Origin: Sporisorium sorghi
Taxonomy: Eukaryota > Basidiomycota > Ustilaginomycetes > Ustilaginales > Ustilaginaceae
NCBI GenBank assembly: GCA_023212695.1
Contig: JALCCG010000067.1
Coordinates: 24,896 to 88,895 of the forward strand
Direction of reading: 5' to 3'
DNA length: 64,000 nt
Below the pieces are notes generated by a model. It had not been told where the DNA came from. It saw only the letters and a list, made by a program, of their open reading frames with translations, and ran no database searches. Positions within the stretch are counted from its first letter, which is position 1. Each line of letters begins with the position of its first letter. Below are positions 1-8,379 of the stretch, piece by piece. The translations under genes and the position numbers were made by a program.

Positions 1-1041
1 CACGTAGGATTTGGTCAGTTCAATGCTGAGCTGCGCCCGCTTCAGCTCTTGAACGAATTCTGCCAGGGCAAGCTCCGCTTCTTTGCGGTGACCGGATCGG
101 ACAGGCATGCACAGTCGTTCCTCATCGAGAACAAAACCTCCCTCCAGGCTGCCACTATGAAGGGTATCCTCTGTGGTGATCATCCCGCTTTCATCCAAGT
201 AGAAGCGGTAGTTGAGGCACTGCAATGTATCCCGGTAGAGCTTCCGCGCCAGAGTAACAGGCCCGGGATCGCTAATGGCGATCGTTACATCCATCTTGTA
301 ATACTGTTTAAAGGTACAGCGGATATCCTGAAGCTGTTGATGGAGCTGTTCATCGTCTCGATTCTCGATAAGCACCAGAACCTGCTGCCCAATGGTAGTG
401 CTCAGCAGGGTGGAGTCTAGGAGGTCTTCGGCAATATTCTTTACGGCGAATTGATGCTCAAATTCCACGTTGCCCTCCAGCTGGAACAACAGCAGGCGCA
501 CGGGTTGATCGAAGCTGTATTGAAACAAGCTACGGTATTCCTCCAGGTCATGACGTCCATAGGTTTTGTTGGTGACAAACTCCTTGAGAACCTGCTCTTT
601 GACGTGAGGCAGCACCCTGCGGAGGCGGCCCTTCATCTCTTGAATGAATGACTCCTTATGCTGCAATGCCGTCAGTTCGCCAATGACCTCCTTCAGGGCT
701 TCGCCGATTTTGATCTCGTCGGTAGGCTTCAGCAGGTAATGCTTCACGCCGTACTGCATGGCACGGTTGGCATACTCAAATTCGCCGAAGCCAGACAGCA
801 GCACGAATTTGATATGGGGATGGGAGGCGTAGGTTTTGGCTACGAGCTCCAGCCCATCCAGTCCGGGCATGCGAATATCGCAAACAACGATATCCGGTGC
901 CTCTCTCATGATTTTTTCATATGCCTGGATCCCGTTCTGGGCAGTGCCTGCAAGTATGGTCTGATATGCTGGCCAGTCTACCATCTGGGATATGCCGTCC
1001 AGAATAATTCGTTCATCGTCCACAAGCAGAACCTTATACAT
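1..1041 (-). CDS. AraC-family response regulator (YesN-like), 3' part outside window
   Basis: Partial gene: 347 codons are open from an ATG at 1041 to the window edge, so the C-terminus, expected to carry the AraC-type helix-turn-helix pair, is missing. The N-terminus is a receiver domain with the acidic pair D8/D9 (VDDER), phospho-acceptor D55 in the CDIRMPG motif and the conserved Lys in a LLKPTD motif. The middle is the low-complexity linker typical of YesN-type regulators. It follows the histidine kinase gene by 15 bases, so the pair is one transcript. The family controls sugar or oligosaccharide transport and degradation genes; here the nearest target is the divergent esterase gene at 3005. 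Identity as YesN-type regulator is well supported; the ligand is unknown. Confidence 0.93.
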   Translation of the reverse strand, partial: MYKVLLVDDERIILDGISQMVDWPAYQTILAGTAQNGIQAYEKIMREAPDIVVCDIRMPGLDGLELVAKTYASHPHIKFVLLSGFGEFEYANRAMQYGVKHYLLKPTDEIKIGEALKEVIGELTALQHKESFIQEMKGRLRRVLPHVKEQVLKEFVTNKTYGRHDLEEYRSLFQYSFDQPVRLLLFQLEGNVEFEHQFAVKNIAEDLLDSTLLSTTIGQQVLVLIENRDDEQLHQQLQDIRCTFKQYYKMDVTIAISDPGPVTLARKLYRDTLQCLNYRFYLDESGMITTEDTLHSGSLEGGFVLDEERLCMPVRSGHRKEAELALAEFVQELKRAQLSIELTKSYV

Positions 1042-1056
1042 CGAACAATCCCTCCG

Positions 1057-2784
1057 TTATTTAGGTAACGACAGAATCACCCGGGTTCCAAGCCCCGGCC
1101 CGCTGTCAATGGTTAAGCCATAATGTTCGCCAAAAGCAAGCTTGATTCGTTCATCGATGTTTAACAGTCCGATTCCGTTACCACTGGTTGTCAAATTGCC
1201 GCTTCGCAGTTGCATAAGCGTATCCGGCCCCATGCCCGGGCCATCATCCTCCACCACAACGCAGAAAGCGGAGGGGGTCTCCTTGCAGAACAAGATGATT
1301 CGGCAAGGCTCAATTGAAGGCTCCAGTGCATAATGGATGGCATTCTCAAGCAGGGGCTGAAGGGTCAGCTTGGGAATGGGGCGCTGCCAGTCCTGCTCCT
1401 GTACATCCATTGTAAATTGGAGGCGGTCTTCAAACCGGAACCTCTGAATGAGGATGTAATTCCGGACAATCTCCAGCTCCTCGCCCAGCGTCAGAATCGG
1501 TTCTTTCAGGCTGACCGAGTTGCGGAGAAGGAAAGCCAGGGCCTGCACCATATCGGAGATTTGAGACTGCTTGTTCATCTTCGCCAGCCAGTTCACGGAT
1601 TCCAGGGTGTTATACAGAAAGTGGGGATTGATCTGGGCTTGCAGTGCTTTGAACTCGGTTTCTTTAATTAACAGCCGGTTCGAATAGTTCTCGGTAATGA
1701 GGGCATTGATTCTCTCGATCATGAGTCGGAATGTCCGGTGCAGCAGGCCCAGCTCATTCATGGCTACAGGCGTCGCATCCTGGGGCAGAACATTGGCTTC
1801 TGCAAAGTTTCCTTTTTCCGCGAGTTTCATCCGGGTAATAAGACTTTCGATGGGACGTGTCAGCCCTCGGCTGAACCGTATACCGAGCAGGATCGCAACA
1901 GCGAATATCATCGTGAACACGATAATGACGAGCTCTTTAATGAATATGATTTGCTTGAAGGCTTGGTTGAATGGCGTGACGTTCATATAAGTCCAGCCCG
2001 TATTGGCGGAGCGGTTATGTGCGATGAAATAGGTATGGCCGTCCATTTCACGCGTGAGGTATCCGTTTCCCGATGACAGGGAGGATTGAATAGCTGCCGG
2101 ATCAAAGTGCGGTGTTTGCGGATAGATTAGATCCGTACCCGCAGTCATGATCAGATCCCCGCCAGCGGACTTGCGAACGATTTTATCCATATTGATTCGG
2201 ATAATGATGGTCCCCAAGTAATGCAGGTCGAACAGCGTACCGGTATAGGAACGTATTTCCCGGGAAAGTAACAGGGCCGAGTCCTGTTCGTCAGGGTAGA
2301 TCCAGCGTTCCTCGCCATCGGCATCCCCGGCAAGCTGAAGGATATGTTCTTTCTTAGCCGGATCAATTGGAACGATGCTGCCGACATCATGCTGTTTATC
2401 GTAGGAGTCAATCAAGTGGATGGAATAAAGCATGGGCTCGGAGCCGACATAATTCAGAAGGCGGTCCACAAGATGCTGCCTCAGTATGAGCCGGTCATAA
2501 TCAGAGTCGCTCCCCGAGATGGAGCGCAACAGGTTTTGGATCTGGGTATCGGTTATGATGTTGAAGGAGAGCTGTTCGATCCGCTCGAGCTCTGACTCAA
2601 TGGCAGATGAGGACAGGTGCAGAACCTGGGATGATTTGAGGTACAGCTGCTCGTCGTAGATGGAGAACGCATACTGCTGGACGATGACGGCGAAGGTAAA
2701 TGCCATCGCAACGATCAGGCTGATAAGAAGTGAGAGTTTGTTTTTGATTTTCATATTTTTATAGATGGCACTCCATTTTTGCAC
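1057..2784 (-). CDS. YesM-type sensor histidine kinase
   Basis: Membrane histidine kinase of the LytS/YesM class, 575 residues. A GTG at 2784 is chosen as start because an AAGGAG Shine-Dalgarno lies 8 bases upstream; an ATG at 2892 would read 36 codons across the promoter. Order: transmembrane segment near residues 18-38, an extracellular Cache-like sensor region, second transmembrane segment (around FTMIFAVAILLG), HAMP linker, His_kinase domain with phospho-acceptor H388 in the motif INPHFLYNTL, and a HATPase domain with DDGPGMG and GNGIGLLN boxes. It would phosphorylate the regulator encoded immediately downstream. Such pairs respond to extracellular sugars or to a solute-binding protein. 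The promoter is overlapped by a cre-like site, which implies catabolite repression. Confidence 0.93.
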   Translation of the reverse strand: MQKWSAIYKNMKIKNKLSLLISLIVAMAFTFAVIVQQYAFSIYDEQLYLKSSQVLHLSSSAIESELERIEQLSFNIITDTQIQNLLRSISGSDSDYDRLILRQHLVDRLLNYVGSEPMLYSIHLIDSYDKQHDVGSIVPIDPAKKEHILQLAGDADGEERWIYPDEQDSALLLSREIRSYTGTLFDLHYLGTIIIRINMDKIVRKSAGGDLIMTAGTDLIYPQTPHFDPAAIQSSLSSGNGYLTREMDGHTYFIAHNRSANTGWTYMNVTPFNQAFKQIIFIKELVIIVFTMIFAVAILLGIRFSRGLTRPIESLITRMKLAEKGNFAEANVLPQDATPVAMNELGLLHRTFRLMIERINALITENYSNRLLIKETEFKALQAQINPHFLYNTLESVNWLAKMNKQSQISDMVQALAFLLRNSVSLKEPILTLGEELEIVRNYILIQRFRFEDRLQFTMDVQEQDWQRPIPKLTLQPLLENAIHYALEPSIEPCRIILFCKETPSAFCVVVEDDGPGMGPDTLMQLRSGNLTTSGNGIGLLNIDERIKLAFGEHYGLTIDSGPGLGTRVILSLPK

Positions 2785-2826
2785 GGCAACGTCTCCTTGT
2801 GCTTGACCTTGAAATGTTGTGTACAC

Positions 2827-2855
2827 ATTATGTACCGGGTTGTAAACGCTGTCAA
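2827..2855 (-). promoter_or_regulatory. Sigma-A promoter of kinase/regulator operon overlapped by cre site
   Basis: On the minus strand TTGACA (2850-2855) and CATAAT (2827-2832) are separated by 17 bases. A cre-like palindrome TGTAAACGCTGTCA (2841-2854, plus strand) fits the consensus TGWNANCGNTNWCA at every fixed position and covers the -35 box, so CcpA binding would block RNA polymerase. Confidence 0.7.
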
Positions 2856-2900
2856 TATTGTTATTGGGCAGTAAACTAGTGCAAGGTTTCAAGATACAGT

Positions 2901-2962
2901 CGGTTATTTAAACAAGATGGACGGTTATTTGGATTTATTTCGGGAGGCGTGCGGTACATAAT
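2901..2962 (+). promoter_or_regulatory. Candidate AraC-type binding site and promoter of the esterase gene
   Basis: The 9-base word CGGTTATTT occurs at 2901-2909 and again at 2922-2930, a 21-base period equal to two helical turns and typical of AraC-family direct-repeat sites. Just downstream, TTATTT (2935-2940) and CATAAT (2957-2962), 16 bases apart, form a weak promoter that would need an activator. The natural candidate activator is the response regulator at 1-1041. Confidence 0.5.
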
Positions 2963-3004
2963 GGTTCAGAGGGTAACAGCAGCCTTGGGGAGGTGTAAAG
3001 TACT

Positions 3005-4102
3005 ATGTACAAGTTTGATTTTGGAACAGAAACACCGTGTCATGATCATATCAAAATAACGGCAGAGACCTTATATAGTCCAGAGCTTGGCTACGGCTTC
3101 CATTCCCTGTCTCCGTTATCCGCTGTGAACCGATTGGGGGAGCAGACGTTATCGGGAGATTTTGTAATCCCGCTGAATGCGGCATTTCAAATCGATGTGC
3201 CGGATGGTCTGTACACCTTGCACCTGCTGATCGGTGATGCCTGGTTTGATACCGAAACCTCCATCCGGGGAACGGAAGGGCAGATGCTGCTGGATGGTTT
3301 GCGGACACAGGGAGGTCACTTTGAACGATACAGCGTTACGGTGCCGGCTGTCCAAGGCGCAATCATGCTGTCCTTTTCCGGCCGCGCTCCCCGGATTAAT
3401 GCCATGGAGGTAGCAGCTTCCCCGCATGCCTGCCATTTGTTTCTGGCGGGAGATTCGACGGTGACCAACCAGCCAGCGGGCGGATTTCCCTACACCGGTT
3501 GGGGGCAAATGCTGCCTTCCCATATCAAAGCCGATGCTGCTGTTAGCAATTACGCGCGTTCGGGCCGAAGTTCCAAGAGCTTTATAGCTGAGGGGCTTCT
3601 GGATCCGATTCGGGAAAAGCTGAAGCCGCATGATTATATGCTGATTCAGTTTGGTCATAACGATCAGAAGCGGGACGAGGAGAGATATACGGAACCCTTT
3701 ACCACATACAAGGAGTTTCTGAAAATATACATTGACGTTTGCCGGGAGAAGCAGGCCACTCCGATCCTGCTAACACCTGTCCATCGGCGTTATTTTGATT
3801 GCAATGGCAGGCTGAAGGACACGCACGGAGATTATATTACAGCTGTTCGGGAATTGGCGGTGGAGGAGCAGGTCCCCTTGGTGGATCTTGCTGCGCTGAG
3901 TTTGGATTATTTTAACCGACTCGGGCCGGATGGGACAAAATCGGTGTTTATGTGGGGAGCACCCGGTGAATTTCTGTTGTTCCCGCAAGGGGTGATGGAT
4001 AATACCCATTTTCAGCAGCGAGGTGCAGCCAATGTGGCGGAGCTGGTGATTGGCGCTTTGAAAGGGCTTGGTCTTCAGCCGTTGTCTCTCTATTTGCGAT
4101 AG
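3005..4102 (+). CDS. SGNH-hydrolase, rhamnogalacturonan acetylesterase-like (YesT/RGAE type)
   Basis: A 365-residue SGNH esterase. The N-terminal ~140 residues look like a beta-sandwich accessory domain; the catalytic part starts near residue 145. Catalytic blocks are all present: Ser151 in GDST, Asn219 in FGHND, and the Asp332/His335 pair in DNTH. Family members remove acetyl groups from rhamnogalacturonan or related plant polysaccharides. No signal peptide is visible, so it probably acts in the cytoplasm on imported oligosaccharides. The Shine-Dalgarno GGGGAGG precedes the ATG. It is divergent from the YesMN-like pair, which fits control by that pair. The exact substrate is inferred from the family only. 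Confidence 0.85.
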   Translation: MYKFDFGTETPCHDHIKITAETLYSPELGYGFHSLSPLSAVNRLGEQTLSGDFVIPLNAAFQIDVPDGLYTLHLLIGDAWFDTETSIRGTEGQMLLDGLRTQGGHFERYSVTVPAVQGAIMLSFSGRAPRINAMEVAASPHACHLFLAGDSTVTNQPAGGFPYTGWGQMLPSHIKADAAVSNYARSGRSSKSFIAEGLLDPIREKLKPHDYMLIQFGHNDQKRDEERYTEPFTTYKEFLKIYIDVCREKQATPILLTPVHRRYFDCNGRLKDTHGDYITAVRELAVEEQVPLVDLAALSLDYFNRLGPDGTKSVFMWGAPGEFLLFPQGVMDNTHFQQRGAANVAELVIGALKGLGLQPLSLYLR

Positions 4103-4197
4103 CCTTTATTTTGCGAGGGATGATTCGTCATACAAGGAACTTCGGTTGTGAACAGCGAATTGGTTCTAATACCTTATACACGAGGAGAGATTACGGC

Positions 4198-4572
4198 ATG
4201 TCAAAAGGTGAGAAACAATGGATCATCCCGGACGCTTACATTCCTCCTGTGAGCAGTGGAGAGCTTACCAGTCATGAGTCGGTCTGTGTCTTGAACTTAA
4301 GCGATCAGGATGTGGTGATTACGGTTCACGCTTACTTCGAGGATCGTGACCCCCTGCTCGGAATGGAAACAATCGTTCCAGCCCAAAGAACCAAGCACAT
4401 ACGGACCAGTTCGCTTGCAGCGGAGGATGGAGAAGGCATACCTTCGGGTGTTCCCTATGCGATGGAAGTAACCAGCAGTGCGCCTGTGTTTGTTCAGTAC
4501 AGCCGTCTGGATTCCACTCAGGCAGAGAATGCCTTGATGAGTGTCATGGCGTATCCAGTATCAACAATTTAA
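4198..4572 (+). CDS. Anabaena sensory rhodopsin transducer (ASRT) family protein
   Basis: A 124-residue protein whose motifs match the ASRT family (PF07100): an early W-x-IPDAYIPP, a SHESVC strand, RRTKHIR-like APAQRTKHIRT, and the C-terminal run VQYSRLDSTQAENALM. The family forms a tetrameric beta-sandwich; the Anabaena member binds a sensory rhodopsin, and comparative work has proposed that the wider family binds small molecules or carbohydrates. The start at 4198 is chosen because GAGGAG lies about 10 bases upstream. It sits 95 bases after the esterase gene, in the same direction. No rhodopsin gene is in the window, so a sugar-related role is more plausible here; that role is inference. 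Confidence 0.85.
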   Translation: MSKGEKQWIIPDAYIPPVSSGELTSHESVCVLNLSDQDVVITVHAYFEDRDPLLGMETIVPAQRTKHIRTSSLAAEDGEGIPSGVPYAMEVTSSAPVFVQYSRLDSTQAENALMSVMAYPVSTI

Positions 4573-4617
4573 TGTGAAAAAGGATATACTGCGAAGGATT
4601 TACAGCGATAAAACAAA

Positions 4618-4645
4618 AGAAGGACCGAGTACACACGGTCCTTCT
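4618..4645. terminator. Bidirectional hairpin terminator
   Basis: A 10-bp perfect stem (AGAAGGACCG / CGGTCCTTCT) with an 8-base loop lies between convergent genes. The A-rich stretch at 4611-4618 gives a U-run for the minus-strand lipoprotein gene; a shorter CTTT follows on the plus strand. Confidence 0.75.
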
Positions 4646-4668
4646 CTTTACGTTGATATGAATTCAGT

Positions 4669-5070
4669 TTAAATAATGGCGTCTTTCGTCATTTCGTAGA
4701 GCGTAATGGAATCCTGGCGTATTTCCAGTGAAATCACCGTATCCTCTTTTTTGAAAAAGTAGACATGACCCAGCCGGTTATCCTTCAGTTCCGTCCATCC
4801 TGAATCCTGTATCTCTTGGATGTATCGCTCTGGCGTGGACAAGCCCTGCTCCCCGCCGATGCCCTTTACTTCATATTTAACGCCGTTGTCAATGTTGGGA
4901 TTTTCGGATGAGGATATGGTCTCCAATAGTGCCGAACTTTCCGGGATGGGGAAATCGCCATGAATGGAAGAGGTTGTGTACCCGTCGACAGGCTCCTCAT
5001 ATTTAGGGGTACATCCGATGGCCAGCAGGAATAAGGGTAACAACATGAAGGTGATAAGATATTTTCTCAT
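4669..5070 (-). CDS. Putative lipoprotein of unknown function
   Basis: A 133-residue protein beginning with a lipoprotein signal: two basic residues, a hydrophobic stretch (ITFMLLPLFLLA) and a lipobox ending AIGC, so the mature protein should be acylated on Cys and anchored outside the membrane. The start at 5070 is preferred over an in-frame ATG at 5076 because AAGGAG lies 8 bases before 5070 and only 2 before 5076. The mature part is acidic, with short beta-strand-like segments, and resembles no family I can name. It is a single-gene unit ending at a hairpin terminator. Confidence 0.75.
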   Translation of the reverse strand: MRKYLITFMLLPLFLLAIGCTPKYEEPVDGYTTSSIHGDFPIPESSALLETISSSENPNIDNGVKYEVKGIGGEQGLSTPERYIQEIQDSGWTELKDNRLGHVYFFKKEDTVISLEIRQDSITLYEMTKDAII

Positions 5071-5340
5071 GGGCATCGCTCCTTTCTATAATGAACGCAA
5101 CAATTCTGGAAAAAGTTGTGGGTGCATCCACTTTTCTAATTGAATGCTTCATTACCGAATGAACCAACGGCGTTATGCAGGGACAAGCGGGGACGGCATT
5201 ATCTATGCCCGGGATTTTAGCGAATACAGGATGATAATGGGGGAGAGCATGGCAAACGACTTGCATCAGATGACAATTGAAGGGTGAGTATTCCGGTCAC
5301 TAGCCTCTAGATACGAACGAGGGGAAAAATGTTAAAATAA

Positions 5341-5386
5341 ACATCAGGCAGTTAGCTTGACGTTTATTTGTATGCTGCCCTGATGT
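5341..5386. repeat. Imperfect inverted repeat
   Basis: ACATCAGGCAG at 5341-5351 pairs with CTGCCCTGATGT at 5375-5386 with one bulged base. The intervening bases contain a second possible pairing (AAATAAAC at about 5335-5342 with GTTTATTT at 5362-5369), so two mutually exclusive folds are possible. No adjacent gene start makes its role clear. Confidence 0.45.
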
Positions 5387-5551
5387 TGCGAAATGAGAAT
5401 AAATTAATACATATAACAACCACGGTAAGGTGATTTTGGATGATTGATGATGAGTCCCATATAACCGCTTACCGCCATACTTGGAAGAGAAGAACGTTTT
5501 TTCCGGCCATGATTTCCTGGGTGGGACGGGAGCATATTTGATGCAGGTCAG

Positions 5552-5609
5552 AATCTAGTAATCCAGTAATCTTTAGCAATCTAGTTATCCAGCAATTTAG
5601 TTATCCAAC
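5552..5609. repeat. Degenerate 16-bp tandem repeat
   Basis: Three 16-base units (5552-5567, 5578-5593, 5594-5609) of the form AATCTAGTTATCCAGC with few changes, plus a 10-base partial unit at 5568-5577. Too short and too close together for a CRISPR array; it reads as a slippage-type microsatellite upstream of the oxidoreductase gene. Confidence 0.6.
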
Positions 5610-5703
5610 AAAGATCATAGGACAGCTTTCCCCATCAGTCGAAGAGCTGGCGTAGCACGACCCTACTTCATACGAGAATACGAGAGAACACGAGGTGATA
5701 ATC

Positions 5704-6795
5704 ATGAAGCCATTGTCAGTAGGAATTATCGGGACGGGGTTTGGTGGCCATGTTCATGCCCCCATCTTCTCGTTGCATCCGGGATTCGAGGTCAAATCGA
5801 TTGCGAGTGTCTATCGGCAGCAGAAGGCTGAAGAGCATACGTGGAAGGGAATTCAGCATTACAGAAATTGGCGCGACATGCTGGAGAAAGAACAGCTGGA
5901 TCTCGTATCCATTGCATCCTCTCCCAGCCAGCATTATGAAATGACGATGCTTGCGCTGCAATCCGGTCATCATGTCCTGACAGAGAAACCTCTCGGCATG
6001 AATGCGGAGCAAACATTGCACATGCTGACGGAGTCAGAACGGGTCAAGCGTAAAGCCTTCGTTAATTTTCAATGGAGATGGACACCAATCCGACAACGCA
6101 TCAAGCGTATGATGCAAGGCAAAGAGCTTGGAGATATCCAGCATATTCAATATACAGGGAGCTTCTCTGGACATGCCGTGCTTGCGAATTCCTATCGTGG
6201 CTGGGAAGCGCGGCGTGAGGAGGGAGGGGGATTCTTGTTTGCAATCGGGTCCCATATGGTCGATTCCCTTCTATGGTGGATGGACGAGGAGATTACGGAC
6301 GTGTACGGCGATTTGAGAACACAGATACCGACATATAGCGGAGACGACGGGCTTGAAGTCAGGGAAACGGACGATGCGTTTACCTTCATTGGGCGCTTCA
6401 GAAGCGGGGCCTCACTTGTTGCGAATGTGTTTTTTCCCGGAATCCGCGGAGCGGGCTGGAAGCTGGAGATCCACGGGACCAAGGGGACGCTGATGATGCG
6501 TAATGATGATACTCTTGAATGCAGCTTCGGCGGTTCATTTGAGAGAATCGATCTTGAGCCGGTTCATGCCCCGGCTAGCCTGGAAGCTCCGGCGGTGCAT
6601 TACTATAATGGTTTTTATCAGATGGTCGATGGCATCTATAGCACCCTGGCTGGAAATCAAACCTTGCCGGATATTCCGACTTTCCTGGATGGCCACAAGG
6701 CACAAGCCGTTCTAGATGCGATACGTCTCTCGTCAGAGACGAACACCCGAATAAACGTTGATTATACCTACGATAAGAGATTCGGCATGGATTAA
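5704..6795 (+). CDS. Gfo/Idh/MocA family oxidoreductase
   Basis: A 363-residue NAD(P)-dependent dehydrogenase. The Rossmann motif GIIGTGFGG lies at the N-terminus, and the conserved EKPLG motif near residue 95 supplies the usual catalytic Lys region; the C-terminal half is the GFO_IDH_MocA alpha/beta domain. The start at ATG 5704 is chosen over the upstream GTG at 5695 because GAGGTG sits directly before it. Family members oxidise or reduce sugars, inositols or sugar acids in the cytoplasm. It stands alone, with about 220 bases to the next gene. Ten codons after an AGGAGG at 6822-6854 may be a remnant or chance frame. The substrate cannot be told from sequence. Confidence 0.88.
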   Translation: MKPLSVGIIGTGFGGHVHAPIFSLHPGFEVKSIASVYRQQKAEEHTWKGIQHYRNWRDMLEKEQLDLVSIASSPSQHYEMTMLALQSGHHVLTEKPLGMNAEQTLHMLTESERVKRKAFVNFQWRWTPIRQRIKRMMQGKELGDIQHIQYTGSFSGHAVLANSYRGWEARREEGGGFLFAIGSHMVDSLLWWMDEEITDVYGDLRTQIPTYSGDDGLEVRETDDAFTFIGRFRSGASLVANVFFPGIRGAGWKLEIHGTKGTLMMRNDDTLECSFGGSFERIDLEPVHAPASLEAPAVHYYNGFYQMVDGIYSTLAGNQTLPDIPTFLDGHKAQAVLDAIRLSSETNTRINVDYTYDKRFGMD

Positions 6796-7018
6796 ACGGT
6801 AAACAGGAGGGAGGCGTGGATATGAGCCAACGATGTCTTCAAGTGGGAATGTGAAGTCAATGGACGGAAGAGAACTGAGAGGGCACGTACTATTCCGATG
6901 ATGACAGGGATACATATATTAATAGTTGATTTCGGTGTTTTTGATCGAATGGAGTGAAGAGTAACGCTATGATGAACCGGTGGGATCATCCGCTTATTAG
7001 GGGGAGGAGGAATCCTCG

Positions 7019-7810
7019 ATGATTCAGAGTTTGATCGTTGTATTTCTGCTTACGATGGTTATTCATACGGCTGAGACCTTGTCTTACTCCGTCAGGTATG
7101 CGGGCGTGAAGCTGAACAAGATTGCTGTGGCGCTGTCGCTGACAGGGATTATCGTGCTGGTGTCCAGAACGTCCAACCTGATCCAGGCCCCGCTTACAGC
7201 CAAGTTTGTTGATTATGCACGAGACCATCCCACATTTGACGTGCTCTCTTATTTCAGGGCGATTCTGTTAGCCGCTTCAATCGGAACGATCATGGCCATT
7301 GCGCTGTTTCCGACCTTCGTGAACTTGTTCAGCAGAATTATCAGTAAGCTGGAGGTTGCCGGATCGATTCCGAAACTGGTCTCCAGCGTAACCATCGGAC
7401 AGCTCAAGAATACAAGGCATTACGTCCGGAAGCCGAATCTGAAGTGGAGCCAGTTCCGGTACTTAGGGATACCTAAGCGATTTATATTCATGAATGTCGT
7501 GGTGACGGCTATTTATACCGTGGGCGTCCTGTCATCTTTGTATGCTGCCCATCTTGTTCCGCAGTACAGCACAACGGCGTCTCAAGCCTCCGGTTTGATC
7601 AACGGGATTGCCACTATTATTTTGACCATATTCATAGATCCGCAGCTTGGTTTGATCACAGACAAGGCTACGCGGAATGAAGAAGCCAGAGATCAGCTGG
7701 GCAAAGTGTATACGATGCTGATGGTTTCAAGATTTTTTGGAACGATGCTGGCCCAGCTTCTCATTATTCCCGCCGCTTATGTGTTAAGCGTGATTGTAAT
7801 GTGGATCTAA
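7019..7810 (+). CDS. amj: Lipid II flippase Amj (YdaH, DUF2837)
   Basis: A 263-residue polytopic membrane protein with about six hydrophobic segments. The N-terminus (HTAETLSYSVRYAGV) and the overall length match Amj/YdaH of Bacillus subtilis, the alternate lipid II flippase that moves the undecaprenyl-linked peptidoglycan precursor across the membrane when MurJ is lacking. In B. subtilis amj is induced by envelope stress through sigma-M. A strong GGGAGGAGG site precedes the ATG by about 8 bases. It is followed 40 bases later by a small membrane protein gene, probably cotranscribed. Assignment rests on family resemblance from memory. Confidence 0.85.
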   Translation: MIQSLIVVFLLTMVIHTAETLSYSVRYAGVKLNKIAVALSLTGIIVLVSRTSNLIQAPLTAKFVDYARDHPTFDVLSYFRAILLAASIGTIMAIALFPTFVNLFSRIISKLEVAGSIPKLVSSVTIGQLKNTRHYVRKPNLKWSQFRYLGIPKRFIFMNVVVTAIYTVGVLSSLYAAHLVPQYSTTASQASGLINGIATIILTIFIDPQLGLITDKATRNEEARDQLGKVYTMLMVSRFFGTMLAQLLIIPAAYVLSVIVMWI

Positions 7811-7850
7811 GAATAAATTGCCCGAGAAAAAGAAGGAGACACGATAAAAC

Positions 7851-8141
7851 ATGATCACCCGTAAACGAATTATGCTGGAATCCGTACTGTTTGCAGCAGC
7901 GATATATGGCGGTTATTTATTGTTCATGGTACTGCAGGGGATGATTCAAACCCAAAGATATGTACCGAATCTGGATGAAATCCGAGGGTACGAGCAGGCT
8001 GAATACCTCCAGACGGAGGTGGCTTTTGGCATGATCGAGCGGAACAGCGAATGGCTCGCAGTTGCAGCCGTCGGAGGATTTATCCTATTGTGCGGGTTGT
8101 ATGGAAGCATAAGATATATATGGGCAAAATGGCGTTCATGA
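7851..8141 (+). CDS. Small two-helix membrane protein, unknown
   Basis: A 96-residue protein with two hydrophobic helices (residues about 10-30 and 70-88) flanking a polar loop rich in Gln and Glu, and a basic C-terminus (IWAKWRS). AAGGAG lies 12 bases upstream of the ATG. It follows amj by 40 bases and is closed by a hairpin terminator, so the two form a short operon. This arrangement resembles B. subtilis ydaH-associated small membrane genes only in a loose sense; I do not recognise the family. A helper role for Amj is possible but untested. Confidence 0.7.
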   Translation: MITRKRIMLESVLFAAAIYGGYLLFMVLQGMIQTQRYVPNLDEIRGYEQAEYLQTEVAFGMIERNSEWLAVAAVGGFILLCGLYGSIRYIWAKWRS

Positions 8142-8177
8142 TGCCGACCTCATGAACTAAAGCATACAGATTCAGAT

Positions 8178-8215
8178 CAGCCCTGTTCATGGACAAACGT
8201 TCATGATCAGGGCTG
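8178..8215 (+). terminator. Terminator after amj operon
   Basis: CAGCCCTG (8178-8185) pairs with CAGGGCTG (8208-8215); TTCATG words inside the loop can extend the fold. A TTT follows on the plus strand. Confidence 0.6.
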
Positions 8216-8314
8216 TTTGGGTAGGGAAATGGAATCTAGCTTTTACCCATAGCTTGCTCATTGAATGAAGAGTAATATCCAAACCGTCATAAAAAAACGT
8301 GAATTTAAAAGAGT

Positions 8315-8333
8315 TAATTGGATCACCCAATTA
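8315..8333. promoter_or_regulatory. GntR operator copy 1
   Basis: The 19-base palindrome TAATTGGATCACCCAATTA has arms TAATTGG/CCAATTA around a 5-base centre. The same arms recur at 8440-8458 and 9222-9240, and nowhere else that I noticed. Copy 1 lies about 65 bases upstream of the promoter, suited to looping with copy 2. Confidence 0.75.
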
Positions 8334-8379
8334 CCCGGAATATTGCGATAAAAAGGAAAAACTACCTGCATAAAGTGTT

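Larger units (their letters stand above)
5071..5703. other. Intergenic stretch without a convincing gene
   Basis: About 630 bases between the lipoprotein and the next oxidoreductase. It contains an imperfect inverted repeat (5341-5386) and a short tandem repeat (5552-5609). A 33-codon open frame at 5440-5541 has a weak AAGGTG site but no recognisable product, and a minus-strand frame at 5003-5266 overlaps the lipoprotein start and has no ribosome-binding site; neither is called. Confidence 0.6.

Noticed and set aside
5440..5541. 33-codon frame with an AAGGTG site
   Set aside because: Weak site, no recognisable product, lies in a repeat-bearing gap; not enough to call a gene.
5552..5609. CRISPR array
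   Set aside because: Units are 16 bases, contiguous and degenerate, with no spacers and no cas genes.
6822..6854. Ten-codon frame after an AGGAGG site, downstream of the oxidoreductase
   Set aside because: Too short to judge; could be a remnant of a lost gene but no homology can be seen.
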